From Armillaria gallica (taxonomy: Eukaryota; Basidiomycota; Agaricomycetes; Agaricales; Physalacriaceae): a DNA stretch of 64,000 bases. The position numbers were made by a program, and so were the translations under genes. Below, one piece after another: positions 1-12,824 of this stretch. Positions within the stretch are counted from its first letter, which is position 1. The number at the start of each line of letters is the position of its first letter. The notes under the pieces were generated by a model. It had not been told where the DNA came from. It ran no database searches and was given only the letters and a program-made list of their open reading frames with translations. The stretch spans positions 4,061,001-4,125,000 of the forward strand of contig JBANDB010000007.1 in NCBI GenBank assembly GCA_037576215.1, read 5' to 3'.

Positions 1-42
1 CTTGAGCTCGTCAGGAATGCTTCTACCTGGGGCATTGGGATT
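1..42 (-). pseudogene. RPS6 (eS6) fragment cut by the window edge
   Basis: The reverse complement encodes NPNAPGRSIPDELK, which in the two complete copies leads directly into the eS6 motif KGYVFRITGGNDK. Only this piece is inside the window, so whether an intact RPS6 gene lies to the left cannot be seen. Confidence 0.6.
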
Positions 43-129
43 TTCTATGGCATAATGATATAGCCATGCCTTGTAAAAGAGCCTCCGACCGCTGGGTATG
101 AGTATCAGAGAGGAGTCGATGGTTCGTGG

Positions 130-975
130 GAGAGGTGCGGACCGGATAAACCCGGGCATCCGTCGTTGCTTTTGTTCAATCTCTGGCACTCCGTTTCCCG
201 AGTCCTCAGCGCCAGCGCTCATATTATAGTAGGTCATCCTCTGCTGTACGGCTACATTGCATGAACCTCGTCAATACCGCCGAAAGACTCGCAGGAGAAA
301 ACATACGAACGTTCAAATTTGCATTTCGAGCAAGAGCGAGGTTGTTTCCTCGTTGTATGACACCGCGACTCGAGGGGCAGGACTCGAGATGATACTGCAT
401 GAACGTGACACTGATAAATTGTACCAGTGAACGCGCATGCAGCCTCCTTTTCTGGCCCCGCAGAGTCAAGGACCCCATCCCCATCGCATTATAGTATTAT
501 CAGACTTGGTCAACGATCGTTGGTGTCCGGCGACTTCCTGGTGATGCACCATTTTCGCCTGTCTACGCATTGTTAAAAATCTTGACAATTTCAGGAACTC
601 AAGCTTACCGGTGCTCGTGCTCCGCTTCAGGGAGCTGGTCGAGGTTTTGGCTGGAATTCGAAAGTTCGCGCTTTTCAGAAAATCTGGATTCAGCTCTCCT
701 TTCGCAGACTAATGGCGGCATGATAGTTTTCATTACAAAGTCGTTTGGACGAACCAACGTTTCAGTGTCGTGTCTTGCGGCTTCCGCAAATCCGTGTTAC
801 TCCATTTTTTCTGTTATCCGGGCGTTTCTCGCTTCCCAGTTTTCTCTCTTCTGCTCTCCATCAATGGCCTCGGCAAGGTGCCCACAAGCAGTTTACATTT
901 GCCGGAAGTCTGAACCTCCATACTCGATTCGAAGATGCCCTGGAATCTACAAGAGGAAGGAGAATCTGTAAGGTT
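130..975. repeat. Decayed module M, copy A1
   Basis: About 850 bp recurring in units B (13,490-14,330) and C (27,050-27,930), and in more diverged form near 6,080-6,950 of this unit. Shared landmarks are the 20-mer at 137-156 (GCGGACCGGATAAACCCGGG), a block around 300-460 and a block around 580-640. On the - strand a short open stretch (224-484) aligns with the second module copy (VTFMQYHLES against VAVFVQDYLEP), which suggests an old coding exon. No known domain is visible and I assign no function. Confidence 0.5.
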
Positions 976-1074
976 GCCCTGGCGGATAAATGAACCGAAC
1001 TAGAATTGACATTTAAAGAAACTTACGTCCAAGGGTTGAATCGGGGAGGAAGTGATCCCTCCAAGCAAAAGGTC

Positions 1075-1190
1075 TCGCCACGCACGCCCTCCCATCATTA
1101 GGAGGGCGCGCGCTGCGATCCCTCTTGCTGGGAGTCGAACCAAGCTCGCGGAGCGAATGACACGCGTCCCCGATATGCCAATAGAAAGAT
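1075..1190 (-). repeat. tRNA-derived SINE-like element, hybrid copy (unit A)
   Basis: On the - strand a tRNA-like head with a strong pol III B box (GGTTCGACTCC) precedes a GC-rich hairpin formed by about 1,076-1,118. The left flank matches the first SINE of units B and C, while everything right of the hairpin loop matches their third SINE. The tRNA head does not fold into a full cloverleaf with a paired acceptor stem, so this is not a working tRNA gene. Confidence 0.6.
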
Positions 1191-4100
1191 GAGGCTTCAC
1201 TGGCATTAAGATGTTGACGTTTGCGTGGATGAGCAAGTTCATGTACGCTGTGCCCCATGCCCGGGGTGTGCAATCGAGAGTGATGGAGAGTGGAAAAGCG
1301 GATGGAAACAGTCGCTATAAAGATAGTCCGCAACGGTGACCCGCCCCAACAGCGAGGGTTCGAAGAGAATCTCCAAAGAGAACGTGGATGTGGCAGTGTC
1401 GAACGTTAGCCGAGGATGTCGTCGATGTCAACTGGTAGTCTCGCACGGCCAAGTGGAGACAGGGACGGAGAGCGACGTGACGTTGCGAAGCATGTACAGC
1501 AGAACGCGACGACAAGGAACAATGGCGATCTATGGTGTCTGAAGCTAAGTCTGGTGAAGCTTTTATGGAATGCACGATACGGTCTGTTTCCATGGGCTAC
1601 TCTCAGGTGGGGCTGGACAACGATAGAGGTGGCGTCGGAGTAGGCGCCTGTTCTTTCGTTCCCTGCACGCCAGTCACCGCTGGTGGGTCCAACTGCGAGG
1701 TAGCATTGAGTATTCTGGCTCCTCCTCCTCCTCATCCCTTAAATACTGCATGCGGATCCATGGGTGGATAGTAAGCTTGAGGAGACTGGGGCAAGATCGT
1801 GGTTTGTTCGTGGAAGGGAGATATAGCCACGGAGTATAGTTACCGGTAGAATATCAATGATCTCTCAGACGGCCTGTATGAGCAGCTAGTCGATGTGATT
1901 GTCTGATCGCGGGAAATTGAGGCTGCATCCACGCGTCAATCAAACGAGGATAAAAAGATGACGGACTCAACGCACGGTGCAAAGTTGGTTTGTTTGATGG
2001 AGAGACCACGGAAAAAGGCCGCACGTCTAAGCCGCAAGTATCAATAGTGCAGAATAATGGGTGTGTTGAGACGGCCGAGTAGTGGAAAACGCTCAGAGGT
2101 CGCTAGTGGTGGTCGTAGGTACGCGACGGTGAACGGTCCGAAGTCCGAAAGTCTGAAATGTCTACCGTGGGAACAGCGCTACATATCTCACCACCCTGTG
2201 GACGCCTCTTGGTAGCTTTTGGTGTGTTACTCGTTCACAGCCGCAGCACTGTCCGGAGGCACTTTTACGCTGTTGATGCTATATCTCGCCCTTTCTATGC
2301 TGTCAACTCAGCCAAGTGAACCTTGTCAATGCTCGTTGCGACTCGGACTCTAGCCATTGCATGCGTGGACTCGACAAAAGTTCTTCGGCTCTCGAACTAC
2401 AATCTTTCATATAGACCAGGATGATAGACAATGACTGTCACCGCTCAGAACTTCTATAAACATCTCATCCATCGTGAGTGCGTCCTTGGTCTACTGGCAT
2501 TTTCATTGACTCAGCTCGTCTTAGAGTTCCTCCTCCCGTTGGCCTTCGTCTTCGTGCTCTTGTCAGATCAATGATATGCGATGGTGCCCGTCCGTATGCT
2601 TAATTCTGAATCTCATCTTTCCGGCGCGCAAGGAAGATTGGACTCTCATGAGACTCGGGATTGTAGAAGGTGTGCTCTCCTTTTATACACACCTCATTTT
2701 CTCGCTGATCAAGCCATGTCGTTCAGGAGGCTTGGCTCATACCTGTCATGAAGCACTTGAAGAACTGACACCAGAGTTCCATGCAGACCATTCGCACTCG
2801 GTTAGTATGCGGTACAGATGGCCAGCTAGTCGATAAGGATTTGGGGTGCGTCAATTCTCATCTGAAGGTTTTATTTGGAACTAATCAATGCCAAGATGTT
2901 GGTAGACTCGTACTCATTTCTCATTCCTTCATCAACCGTACTCACCTTGCCACCGGACGTTACCATCTACCATCGTAGATTTGCAAAGAGCGACCATGAA
3001 GACGTTCATTTTACAGGATGGTGACTGTCTGCTCATCTTGACGGATGACGACCTCCCAAGCGCGCGCCATTTCTAGTACGCAACTCCAGAGGCAACGCTG
3101 GCGTCGCCATTTCGGAGCAAAGACGGCACGCGTCCCGTGTATGCCTACCCTCGGCAACATTTTCGAGTGATTCTCCTGAAAGCTCTGCACGAATTTGGTC
3201 CTTGCGAACATGCGTAGTGATAATTGCTGCCTCGCAGACGTGTTCTTCAAGCGGGAGAGTCCGGTCTATGCTCTGCATAATCGAATGCTGTCGGTACAAA
3301 GTTTCATCGTAGTGCGTACCCTATTCTCTCAAAATGCACTCCCCGTTTAATGGTAGATTTAGGTGCGCGGGCATGTCTTTTACGTGCCGCTATGAGCACA
3401 GACGACAATTTCAGCCAACATGGGACCTTAATTTTCATGGAAAAGTTCTGCTGGTTAGCTTCATTACGCTTTACTACTTGGTTATTCACTGACAGCCCGT
3501 TAGAGTTTCAGAGTTCACCAAAAACAGCGAGTACCCCGCTTGGCTCTTAATTAGGACGGGTCACTCTGTATCGGTTCAAGGCGGTAGCGCCAGTGGAGGC
3601 CTCCACATTTCCGCTACGCCTCCTTGCCGACCTTGAAACTGCAGCGTCAAGCCTTCAAGCCAGAAGTTCGCTCCTGAACTCGGAGGAACTTGCGAGCTCT
3701 AAAAGGCTCTGTTCCCCTAATCATTGCTCATTGATGTTGTGCATTCAAGTTTTGCAGCGTTTTTCCGTTCGCTGCCAAAACTCTGTTCTACATCAGAAGG
3801 CGAGTCCTAGATGTCCGGGACGACGACTTGGACCAATAGATCTTCTTCAGTGATCACGGCAATGCCATTCCTGTTCACCTCTGCTTCTCGAAGTTTCCCC
3901 AACACTGTGATCATCTCCCTCTCCTACTTCAACGCTGGTTTTCGTATCACCTTGTTCCCTGCTAGCTCGAGACATCTTTCGAGAGTCGTCTCAAGTTGCG
4001 GCTCTTTTCCGTCCCTCCCTACTTCCTGATCCTCCAGTTCGCTTTACTACTCCACTTGAGAATCGGCATCGAACAGAGTTTTACAGAGCTGCATCAGCTT

Positions 4101-6079
4101 TGACCAGGATGGAGCTGTCGCTTTGCCACCAGACTTTGGGACCCATCCAAAGTGCGATACTCAGCGTCGGATCGATTTTCTCTTGGCGCGGGGCACCGAG
4201 CTTACAAGGGACGGGAATCGTTTGAACGGCAGTCGTAATCCACGACTTGAAAACTACGCGTAATGGCTTGACTCTCGAGGACGGAGATTTGCCTCAGTAT
4301 GTCTTCGTGGACTATTAGGTGACGCAGCCGGTACACTCGCATCCAGGTACGGTAATTCGTTGATTCTCGTTTGCAAACGAGCTTACACATCTTTTTCGGA
4401 CATTCCACATCTATATTATGCCGTTTTTGAATCTTGACGACAAGTACGAATAAAAGGTTATCCTCCAAGGAACGGATCTGCCGGTCGTATGCCATGGTTT
4501 TTTTCCAAAGACTTACGGCCTGTGCTCAGAACGAATACTGTATTTGTATCAAAAGTATCGATTTACAACGAACGTTTTGTTTTATGACGTTGGTGCATAA
4601 ACAGCGCTCGAAGACGTTACCAATAAAAATTGTCCTTCACCGCTGCTATCACTCGAGAGGCAATTGCTGCGTTAATTTCAAGCACAGATCCGCACGAAAT
4701 GGGCGTACCACGACAGATGACAGATGCCTTTGTAGTCTCGGACGTTGGGAATCGAACCCACTAGGATATCACCCTGCTAAGCCTTTATTGTAATCGGGTC
4801 ACCAATAACAAGCAATAGCCCAGCAGGTTAGGAAGGACCAGGACGTACCTCACGAGGCCAATTACTCGTTGATGGCGCCATGAGCGGCGCAGACTCGTGT
4901 ATCCGGAGGTATCCAGTGAATAGCTGTCTCCGAAGGCGATCAGCTCAGATGTGCAAGGACCAAAAAACATACAACATGCGGCCTCTTGCTGCATATATCG
5001 CGATTGCTCTGACTCGGAGATCGATTATCGAAGCTATTCGCCGGTACACCATCAGATCCTTTAGAAGGCACCTGCAGTGAGTTCTTCGCTCGTCTAGAGT
5101 TGTCCCGTTTGTGTAAACCCAGTTGCGGTGGCGCATCAGAGAGTCGAATCGGCTTTGAATACCCAGGAAGGTCATAGAAAAGTTACTGTGCTCGAAGATT
5201 AGAGAGGGGAGACTGGAGTCCAAAAGGAAGTACATAGATTCTGCGATGGACGAGGCGTAAGTGACGCTACTCTACGTGTACAGAACGCTCCGATAGAGAG
5301 GATTGGTTTGTTATAGACACATAAGTATACTTGAATAAATGGGCTGTCAAGCATATATACAGAAAAAAGTTGGTTCATGGAGAGGCTGCCAGTGGTCGGG
5401 TAGGTAGGTAGGTAGTATTACACGGCAGTGTCCACACAGTGAACGCCGGTTCCAGGCATTACGTACATTGTGGTGGCGATCGGTACTACGAGTACAAACT
5501 ACGATATACACGACCACCATCACCTGGGCCAAGCACACTCACGCTACCGTCGAGCAGAAGCACCCAGGAACAGTAAGCTAGGCGAAGAGGATAACGGAAG
5601 ATCACAATTAAGTAGTTGTTTACGGTCGATTTCCGCTCGCTTGACGAATCATCAGTACTCTGGCCATCAACGCCACGGGAATTCGATCAGATTGATTGTG
5701 AGTGTTCTTATGGGATCGCCATATTTCTCGTCTTCACGAGACGACGAATCGTTTCTGGATCGGCGGTTCCCGAGGGACCTGTACAGTTCCAACACAGCCA
5801 CCGATAATTTTTGATGTGGGGGAAGTCTGAGAGAATGGGACTCGTCGCGACTATCCTCGCGGGACTTGTCCAACTATCCGTACAATTTTTGAGACACAGG
5901 AGCGTCGTGGGCAACTTCGCTGCGATTTTGCAAACGGGCCTCATGCGCGGAACTCGTTTTAATAATTTAGAGACGATTTTGGGTTCTATCTGTTCCCCCA
6001 GGCGTCTATCCAGAGCTAGTAGATAGATAGAGCCGTTGTAGTGTGAGCAGGATCCCAGTAGGGCCCTAGAAGTGTAGAA
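1191..6079. other. Noncoding part of unit A, no supported gene
   Basis: Only short overlapping reading frames occur, on both strands, and none resembles a known protein. Most of the stretch is shared with unit B (15,521-19,675). It contains a second tRNA-like remnant at 4,733-4,800 and a short GTAG microsatellite near 5,400. I see no conserved open frame that would justify a gene call. Confidence 0.6.
4733..4800 (-). repeat. tRNA-like remnant (unit A)
   Basis: The - strand carries a perfect T-arm/B-box core (GGGTTCGATTCCC) with an A-box-like stretch about 35 nt upstream. The 5' and 3' ends do not pair as an acceptor stem. It reads as the head of a decayed SINE and is repeated at 19,033-19,092. 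Confidence 0.4.
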
Positions 6080-6950
6080 TCAAAGAGGCGAGCAATTCGT
6101 GATGGTGGTTGTGCAAAAGTCGGGCATGCGGACCGGATAAATCCGGGCTTCTTTGCCTTTCGCTTTCACCGGCGTTCCAACGACATCAACACCAACACCA
6201 TTTCCTCGACCATCTTCATCGTACAACGGATCGGCACCATCAGCTCTTGCCATACCACTACATTGTGTAAATCTCGTTTCATGCCGTCCAAAGACCTGCA
6301 GAAGAAAAACCGACACACGTTCAAATTATTGTTCGAGCGACGAGTGGCAGGTTCTTTCCGTTCTGCACCGTCCGAGGCTCGAGATAATCTTGTACGAAGA
6401 CCGCTACTTTGATAGTGATATTTTCCTCTTCCCGTGGAGGCAAAATCCTATCTCTCCACACCACCTGTCTCAAGGCCTCGTTGCCATCGATGTTCAGGAA
6501 CTTGATAGTGACGCGCCTGCCTACGCGTTATTGGGAATCTTGACAATTGCAAGAACTCAAGCTCACCGGTGCTCGTCCTCCATTCCAACGAGCTCATCGC
6601 TTGCCCGGTATATCGAGGCTCATACTGTTTGGATGGACGACTCCAAAAGAACTTCATGATCTTTTCTAAAAACCTTCATTCCGCTCATCTTTCCACCGGT
6701 GGCGGTATACAGATATCGGCATGCTAGGACTGTCCTAGTCACAGAGCCGTTGGGATGGACCAATGTTTCAGTGTCATGCCTTGCGCTTCAGACGGTTTCC
6801 ATAAATCTGTTTCTCGCTTCCCGGTTTCTTTCCTCTACTCTTTATCAATGATCTTGACAAGATGTACGTGGAATTGTTATAAAGCGACCCTCGTCGCCGA
6901 GGAGTCGACTCCTCCCTTTGCTTCGACCGCATTCAACGTTTCCTTTTAAA
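6080..6950. repeat. Decayed module M, copy A2
   Basis: Diverged second copy of the module at 130-975, sharing the GCGGACCGGATAAA core at 6,128-6,147 and several colinear blocks. On the - strand roughly 6,335-6,490 holds an open stretch reading FLNIDGNEALRQVVWRDRIL followed by an acidic then hydrophobic segment. It is preceded by AAG and is open in unit B too. About five of eight A/B differences in the first 100 nt change the amino acid, which argues against strong constraint. Gene fossil of unknown family. Confidence 0.45.
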
Positions 6951-7874
6951 CTTGTTGGCTAAGGGCAAAAGAAAATTATGCAGCTGCGAGACATGGGTGG
7001 GATAGTGATACGGTCAAGGTGAGTATAGTTCGCTACGACCACGTTTCGTGCCTAATATCCGACAATTGATCAAGATTCCGATAATATTTTAATACCATCT
7101 TCAACACGATGATAATACCTCTCTCTTCAGGTATGTAGCATTTACTCTGTTGTAAAAATGTGCGGGATGGATACATACTGAGATTTTTCTTCGCAGACAT
7201 GACCAATTTCCTTTGAGCACGGCGGTATAATATCGTATTTCGTCTTCATAGTGCCTTGTCGGCATAGTCATCGAACATCCGAAGAATTCCTTTCTTATAA
7301 TCGTTCTGTTTACACCCCAAAACCGAATCCCTTGACCGGCATCCGTCTGATCTTGAGGGGTAACACGGCATTAAGCTCTTTTCATGGATTATTCGAATGA
7401 TTAAGCTGGATGACACGGCAGCTGTGGCATGCCCAAGTTACTCACGAAGACTCGATATCAGTGGGCGGTTGTGGGGCAGACTGAACATACTGAAGGTGGG
7501 GAGAGAATTCCCAGTTCGTCAGCGATCCCCCGATAGCTACCCATTGATTGGCGCTCGAAGCTATTGAACTCGGGCTTGGCCTTCGCGTAATACCTTCGAA
7601 GTGCAGTGTATACTGCTCGGAATGACACTGCCCTTAACAGTAGACCACCGGGGTATCATCGGGTCATGGCTATGCGGTTTTCTTATTCTCGCCGGCAGTG
7701 CATACAGCATCTTCTTATCAAAGTCGAAGCAATGATGCTATAAAGCATGCATCCACCGCGTGGTGTATATATGTACAGCACCTTCTCTTCCACTGCACCT
7801 CCATCGTCGAGCATTGGGATGGACAGACGGTGGGCCCTTTGATTACGGTTTCTAGAATCGTTTGTGCTCATGGA
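6951..7874. promoter_or_regulatory. Upstream region of NLR-A
   Basis: About 900 bp without a gene. It is shared with the other two units near the start codon. Candidate TATA-like sequences lie at about 7,739-7,745 (TATAAAG) and 7,765-7,771 (TATATAT), some 105-135 bp before the ATG. Both are altered at the matching places in units B and C. Promoter function is an inference from position only. Confidence 0.35.
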
Positions 7875-10800
7875 ATGGTAGATATCGCTTCCGTCGGATC
7901 AAAGGTACGGTCATTCTACTTTCACATTCGCGGCCTTTTCGCTAAGTGCCGTTGTGAGGTAGCTATCGAACTACTCAATCTACCCTCAGAATGGGGTAGA
8001 CGGTCGTATTATCTCAAGATATTTGCGGGAAATGTCTACGAAAAGACCAAGACGTACAAGGTGAAGAAGAAAGACCGTGGGACAACCTCGACACCAAGAT
8101 GGACACTGAATCTTGATCTGTAATGGTGTTAAAATGCTGCTTGAGTCGTAGCTCATTGCATATCTAGGAACGACACCGGGGAATTTGAGACATTTGAAGT
8201 GGAAACATACTGCCGTCAGGACAAGGGAGAGTATCGAGTCATTGGTTTTTCTGAGGCATTGATCCGAGATATTCTGATTGGTGAAAACGACAGTAAGTGC
8301 CTTGTACTCTCCCCTGTCAGTATCTAAAATATATGCGCTAGCTATCATTATACCCATACGTAGCAAGCTTTCCTGCGCCAACGTCTCTTTGAAGATCTTC
8401 AGGGAAGGTGCCTCCGTCTACTCTTCGATCACACAATCGGCAAGCGAGGAGCAAGACATGTTGGCCGCACCTCAGAGTGGTCCATCAATTTTTATGGATC
8501 TCGAAAATCAGGATACCTCAGCCTTGTCGAGTCTGCAACCCGAGGAAACCTCTGCGATGTCGGTGGAAGATTATTATGCGACTGCGGAGGAAGTCGTTGG
8601 GGAAACCGTCAAGCTTGACTTCGAACACTCGGAATGGATGTCCAGATTGATCGATGGTTTCGATATCGTGAAGAGCGTAATTGATGCATTCACGAGCGTG
8701 AGCACGTTCCTTGCGGCAAATTTGTAGGTGCTAATGAGCTTTGCCAGGCACACCCCGCTGCCTCAATAGCGTGGGGTGTCATTTCCCCTTGCGTTAATGT
8801 AAGTACAAGCCTTATCGGAAGCAGGACGATCAGCTTACCATGCATTTTCGGATAGATTTTGAAGCAGCGGATAGAACGGGATAACACTGTACTCCGACTG
8901 TACGAAGCAATGATCGTGTCCTACAAGGAGGCGAGCAGCTATCGCCAGCTGTGGCGGGAAGAGCGGTTGCAACCGATCTACAAAGCGTTGTTCCAGACCA
9001 CGTCCGATTGCGGGATGTTCATCAAGAGATATACAAACAAAAACCGCATCAGTGTGTCCATTGTTCATTTCAAGACAGCGATATCTTACACCTATTTCAG
9101 AGCGCTTACTTTTACGGAACGTGACAGAGAATGCAGAAGAATTCATTCAAGAGTTTGAGAATTTGTGTAAGCAGCTGAAATCGGGTGTAGCAAAGGACAC
9201 GCTTGTCGCGACATTGGGTGTCAGAGCCAATGTTGATATACTTGGTATGTCCCTTCGAATCACTCAAGAATGTACTCTAAACCCAATCCGAGTAGCTATG
9301 GAGAGATTTCTGAAGAAACTAGAGCCCGTGCAGGAACTTGGTCCTAAATCAACGTGTATGCCTGGTACACGCAAGGAAACCATCAAGTACTTATTGACGT
9401 GGATTACGGACTACGACGACAGCGTCCTTTGGTGTAGTGGTCTGGCGGGGACGGGCAAGAGTTCACTTGTCGGCACCCTGCATAACCGTCTCTGCTTGGA
9501 TATGAGCCGCCGTAGTCGCCTTGCTGCTTTCATTCGTTACGACAGAACCTCGTACCGGGATTCGTCAAGACTCATCACGTCTATTGCTTACTCTTTGGCC
9601 ATGTTTGATCATCGCATAGGCAATGCCATCGCTCAAGCTTTGACTGCATCTCCTGCTGCAGCCAAATTGCCAGCATCCGAATCATGTACCCAGTTCCGAA
9701 TCCTTGTGCAGGAGCCATTGAAGATGATTTCGGAATTACAAGATGAAGGGCCATTGGTTGTCATCATTGACGGTCTTGATGAAAGCAATGTGTCGGAAGA
9801 TTTGCTAAAAGTGCTTGCGGATGGATTTGGGCCTGAACTGCCATTCATGCGGCTCATTATCTCCAGTCGGCCCGAGGAAAAGATTGCTCGGGTTCTCAAG
9901 GACCACCCGCATGTCCATTGCTATCCTTTAGATACCTCTTCAGATGAGGTTAAACAGGACATACAGTACTTCATCCGGCAGCGCTTTGCCAGCATCAACG
10001 GCAAGAGTGTCTGGGGCACCCACAATAAGGAAGATGTTATCACTTCACTGGCTGAGCGGGCGAGTGGGCTGTTCATATGGGCGGCCACGGTCTGTTTGTT
10101 CCTGTGCGGTCTTCCCTGTCTTCGGAGGCTCAATGTGTTACTTGAGACTACGATTCCAGCGAATGCAACGGTGGCCCTGACAATTCTCTATCGAACGGCG
10201 CTGGATACCATCGTATCAGAAGTGACAGGAGAGGATGAAGATGTCCGGCAATGCATTCGTGCAGTATTAGGTGCCCTGATTGTTCGCCAAGGCAACATGA
10301 CGGTGCCTATGCTTCCTGAGCTTGTTCTTCCAGAAGGAGAAGGAGACTCTCTAGCGCAGCCTATCGTTGACAAATTAGGAAGTGTGGTACGAGAGGATGA
10401 AGACGGGAACCTGGAGCTTATACACAAATCATTCGACGATTTTCTCCGGGATCATGGCCGCTGCGGGGATAGATGGTTTATCGATGTCAAGGAGCATGAA
10501 CAGGAGCTTGCTCGGCGATGTGTGTTATCCTTGACGTCGTTTTTCAAAAATTGGATGCCAACCACAGTTCAACTTGAGCCTGTTCTTTCAAACTTCGATG
10601 TCAGGAAGACCATACAGGATCACTTCCGCCATGTTGTGCCGTCTCACATTGGAGATTACGCAGTGGATGTTCTACAGTGGCATCCTGATGCCTTCGTTGA
10701 GCTTGGGATCAACACTTATCATCCCTTGTTTGACCGTTACTTCTTGTTCTGGCTCGAAATACTCTGTGCCTTTAACTCTTTGCCAAATCTGGGTGCAGGA

Positions 10801-12403
10801 TTTCTCAAGGTGATTTCTGTGGTCAATGTAAGCCATTCACGCTCTATATCCTGAATAAACACAGCCTCATTGTTACTTCTTTTCAGGCGGAAGTTACAGA
10901 TGAAAGCCTTCGCACATATGTTTACCATGCTTTCACATTCTGGGAACGTTTTGCTGGATTGTCAATGGATCCAGTCAACCCTGCACATGTGTACACCCAT
11001 GCAATGACCATCTCGCCTTCTGCAAACTTTATCTGCAGAGACTGGGGGCAAAGCAGTGGTGTCAATATCCCCTTTGATAAGGAGCGCCTGCTAGCTCTCA
11101 CACCTTGCAGAGATACCAACAAACCCCCGGGCCTCGATTCTTACTCTGTTCCATGTATCTCTATTTTCCGAGGCTCCCGACACATTCAATACAATTTTGT
11201 ATCTCAGCCTGGGGACTATGAATTAGTACGCCGATTCAGAATATTCTCTCCTGGAGGATCCATCCTGTTCAATGTTGACACAGGGAGGATACTGGACCAA
11301 TCACCTTTGATTCTGTGCTCCCCTAATTTGCAATTACCCCCTTTACCCTCCTCCTTCGGCCCCTCCACCTCCTACAAATCATTTTATGCCAGTGTTCAGA
11401 CTGTTTGGTTTGTGTGGTGGAAGATTTGTTGCGGGGACGAGTCCGAGTACTCCTTCAATAGTACACAATATGAAATTATTGAAAGGCACAACGGCAACCC
11501 TCAAGATGCCATGAAATCCAATGTTGACGACAACAATGATTTTGATGATAGAACTGACAACAGTATAACGCAACTATCCATGTTCATCTCCATCGCTAAT
11601 ACTCAGACTCCCTCCCACTGCGATAATTATCTGTTACGTGCAATTGGGTCAGAAACTTGTTCTGTGGAACAATATGCACACGGATTAATCGTTGTTGATA
11701 AGCATTCGGGCCTGATGCTCAAAGTTGAGCCAGGCACTACTAGTTGCAAAGAATGGATGACCCTGGATGGTGGGGCAAATGGGGTCCATGCGTTCGCCAT
11801 CTTGGAGGATGGATCTAGGTTACTAGGATTGACGGGAGCTACAGGCAAGATATCGTTGCAAGAGTGGGAAACATCAGCGGGTACTCTTTGTCGTGAATGC
11901 ATATATGGCAGGTCATAATCTTTTGTCATCCATGATAACACTGACCCCCCAGGAACACAGATTACCCTGATTTCAAGTATGACCCTCCCAGTGATAGAGA
12001 TTTTAAATGCCAAATATCGCCCGACGGCTCAAAGGTCGCACTCTCCCACAAGTGGGGGTTCTCCCAGACATACCTGTTGGGAATCACACCTGGATCGAGT
12101 GTGGATATCACGGACCTCAAGGACACGAAGAACTTGGCGTGGTTTCCTGACAGCAAACGAATTGCCTACTTGCGAAGTTGGCAATGTGATCATGAACATC
12201 GTGATAAAGATGGTAACAAATGTTGTGATCTTGTTGTTCAATGCCTTGCGAGCGGCCAGATTACTACGATTCACCGTTGGTACAATATGGATATTCCGTA
12301 TTGCAAGGTCTCCGTCACTCCCGACGGGGCCAGGGTGATTACCCATGTTGAAGGAAAACCCGATCGGCGCGAATTCTGGACATGGGACGTTTCGGATTTA
12401 TAG
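7875..12403 (+). CDS. NLR-type protein: C2-like, NACHT NTPase, WD40-like C-terminus (copy A)
   Basis: Ten exons inferred by comparing the three copies: 7875-7904, 7947-8119, 8168-8292, 8342-8697, 8748-8798, 8856-9051, 9101-9244, 9296-10827, 10887-11911, 11953-12403. The joined frame is open for 1,360 residues. Residues 10-125 are C2-like (YYLKIFAGNVYEKTKT, LIGEND, VSLKIF). An acidic linker follows, then a helical region with HPAASIAWGVIS near 230. The NACHT domain has Walker A GLAGTGKSS (about 407-415), Walker B PLVVIIDGLDES (about 511-522) and SSRPEEK near 548. IHKSFDDFL is typical of fungal NACHT proteins. Exons 9-10 carry weak propeller repeats (SPDGSKVAL, WFPDSKRIAYL, final WDVSDL). The family is linked to non-self recognition and cell death in fungi; that role here is inference. 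Introns 1 (42 nt) and 7 (51 nt) are open and in frame, so retained-intron forms are possible. Confidence 0.85.
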
Positions 12404-12824
12404 AATATCTATCTGTCTGTATTGTAGGATACATTGGCCGCCCGATTCCAACATCATTCAGCACCAACCTTTTCAAAATCGAAATACAAACAGTATAAAA
12501 GAAACAACATGGCATCAGGTTCAAAAGTTCAACTGAACATTGTTCGACATTGCAACGTTGAGCGCTTGCTGAAGCCGAGGGCTCACTGTGCTTGTAACCA
12601 CTATTCCTTGCACGAAAGAAGAAATGAGGGGGGTGTATTGCCGGTGAATATGTTGGACTTAGATGACAACTCTGCGTAAAATAATTCATCACGAAGTATA
12701 TGGATAATACACCCAGGATCGCAGCGCCAAGCTCTAGCGGCATTACCAATCACCGGAGATTAAGCAGTGGTTGCTCTGCGTAGCGTGTAAGTATGGAAAC
12801 AAACGAGAAGGGGGTAGAAGACGA
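12404..12824. other. 3' flank of NLR-A with a 56-codon open frame
   Basis: Just past the NLR stop, a frame from 12,509 to 12,679 (+) begins MASGSKVQLNIV and is 56 residues long. Unit B has a matching 57-residue frame (26,050-26,223). A TATAAAA lies only about 16 nt before the ATG, and most differences between the two copies change the amino acid. I treat it as probable 3' untranslated sequence rather than a gene. Unit C keeps only traces. Confidence 0.35.

Noticed and set aside
1119..1190. True tRNA genes at the B-box sequences
   Set aside because: B boxes are good but acceptor stems do not pair and the anticodon arms are poor, so they read as tRNA-derived repeat heads.
1..7870. Dozens of 60-170 codon frames on both strands upstream of NLR-A
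   Set aside because: They overlap each other, fall on SINE hairpins and tRNA-like heads, are mostly not conserved in units B and C and resemble no protein.
12509..12679. Small conserved gene after NLR-A, 56 residues, also in unit B
   Set aside because: Most A/B differences change the amino acid, and unit C has no frame. Conservation is what duplication alone would give.
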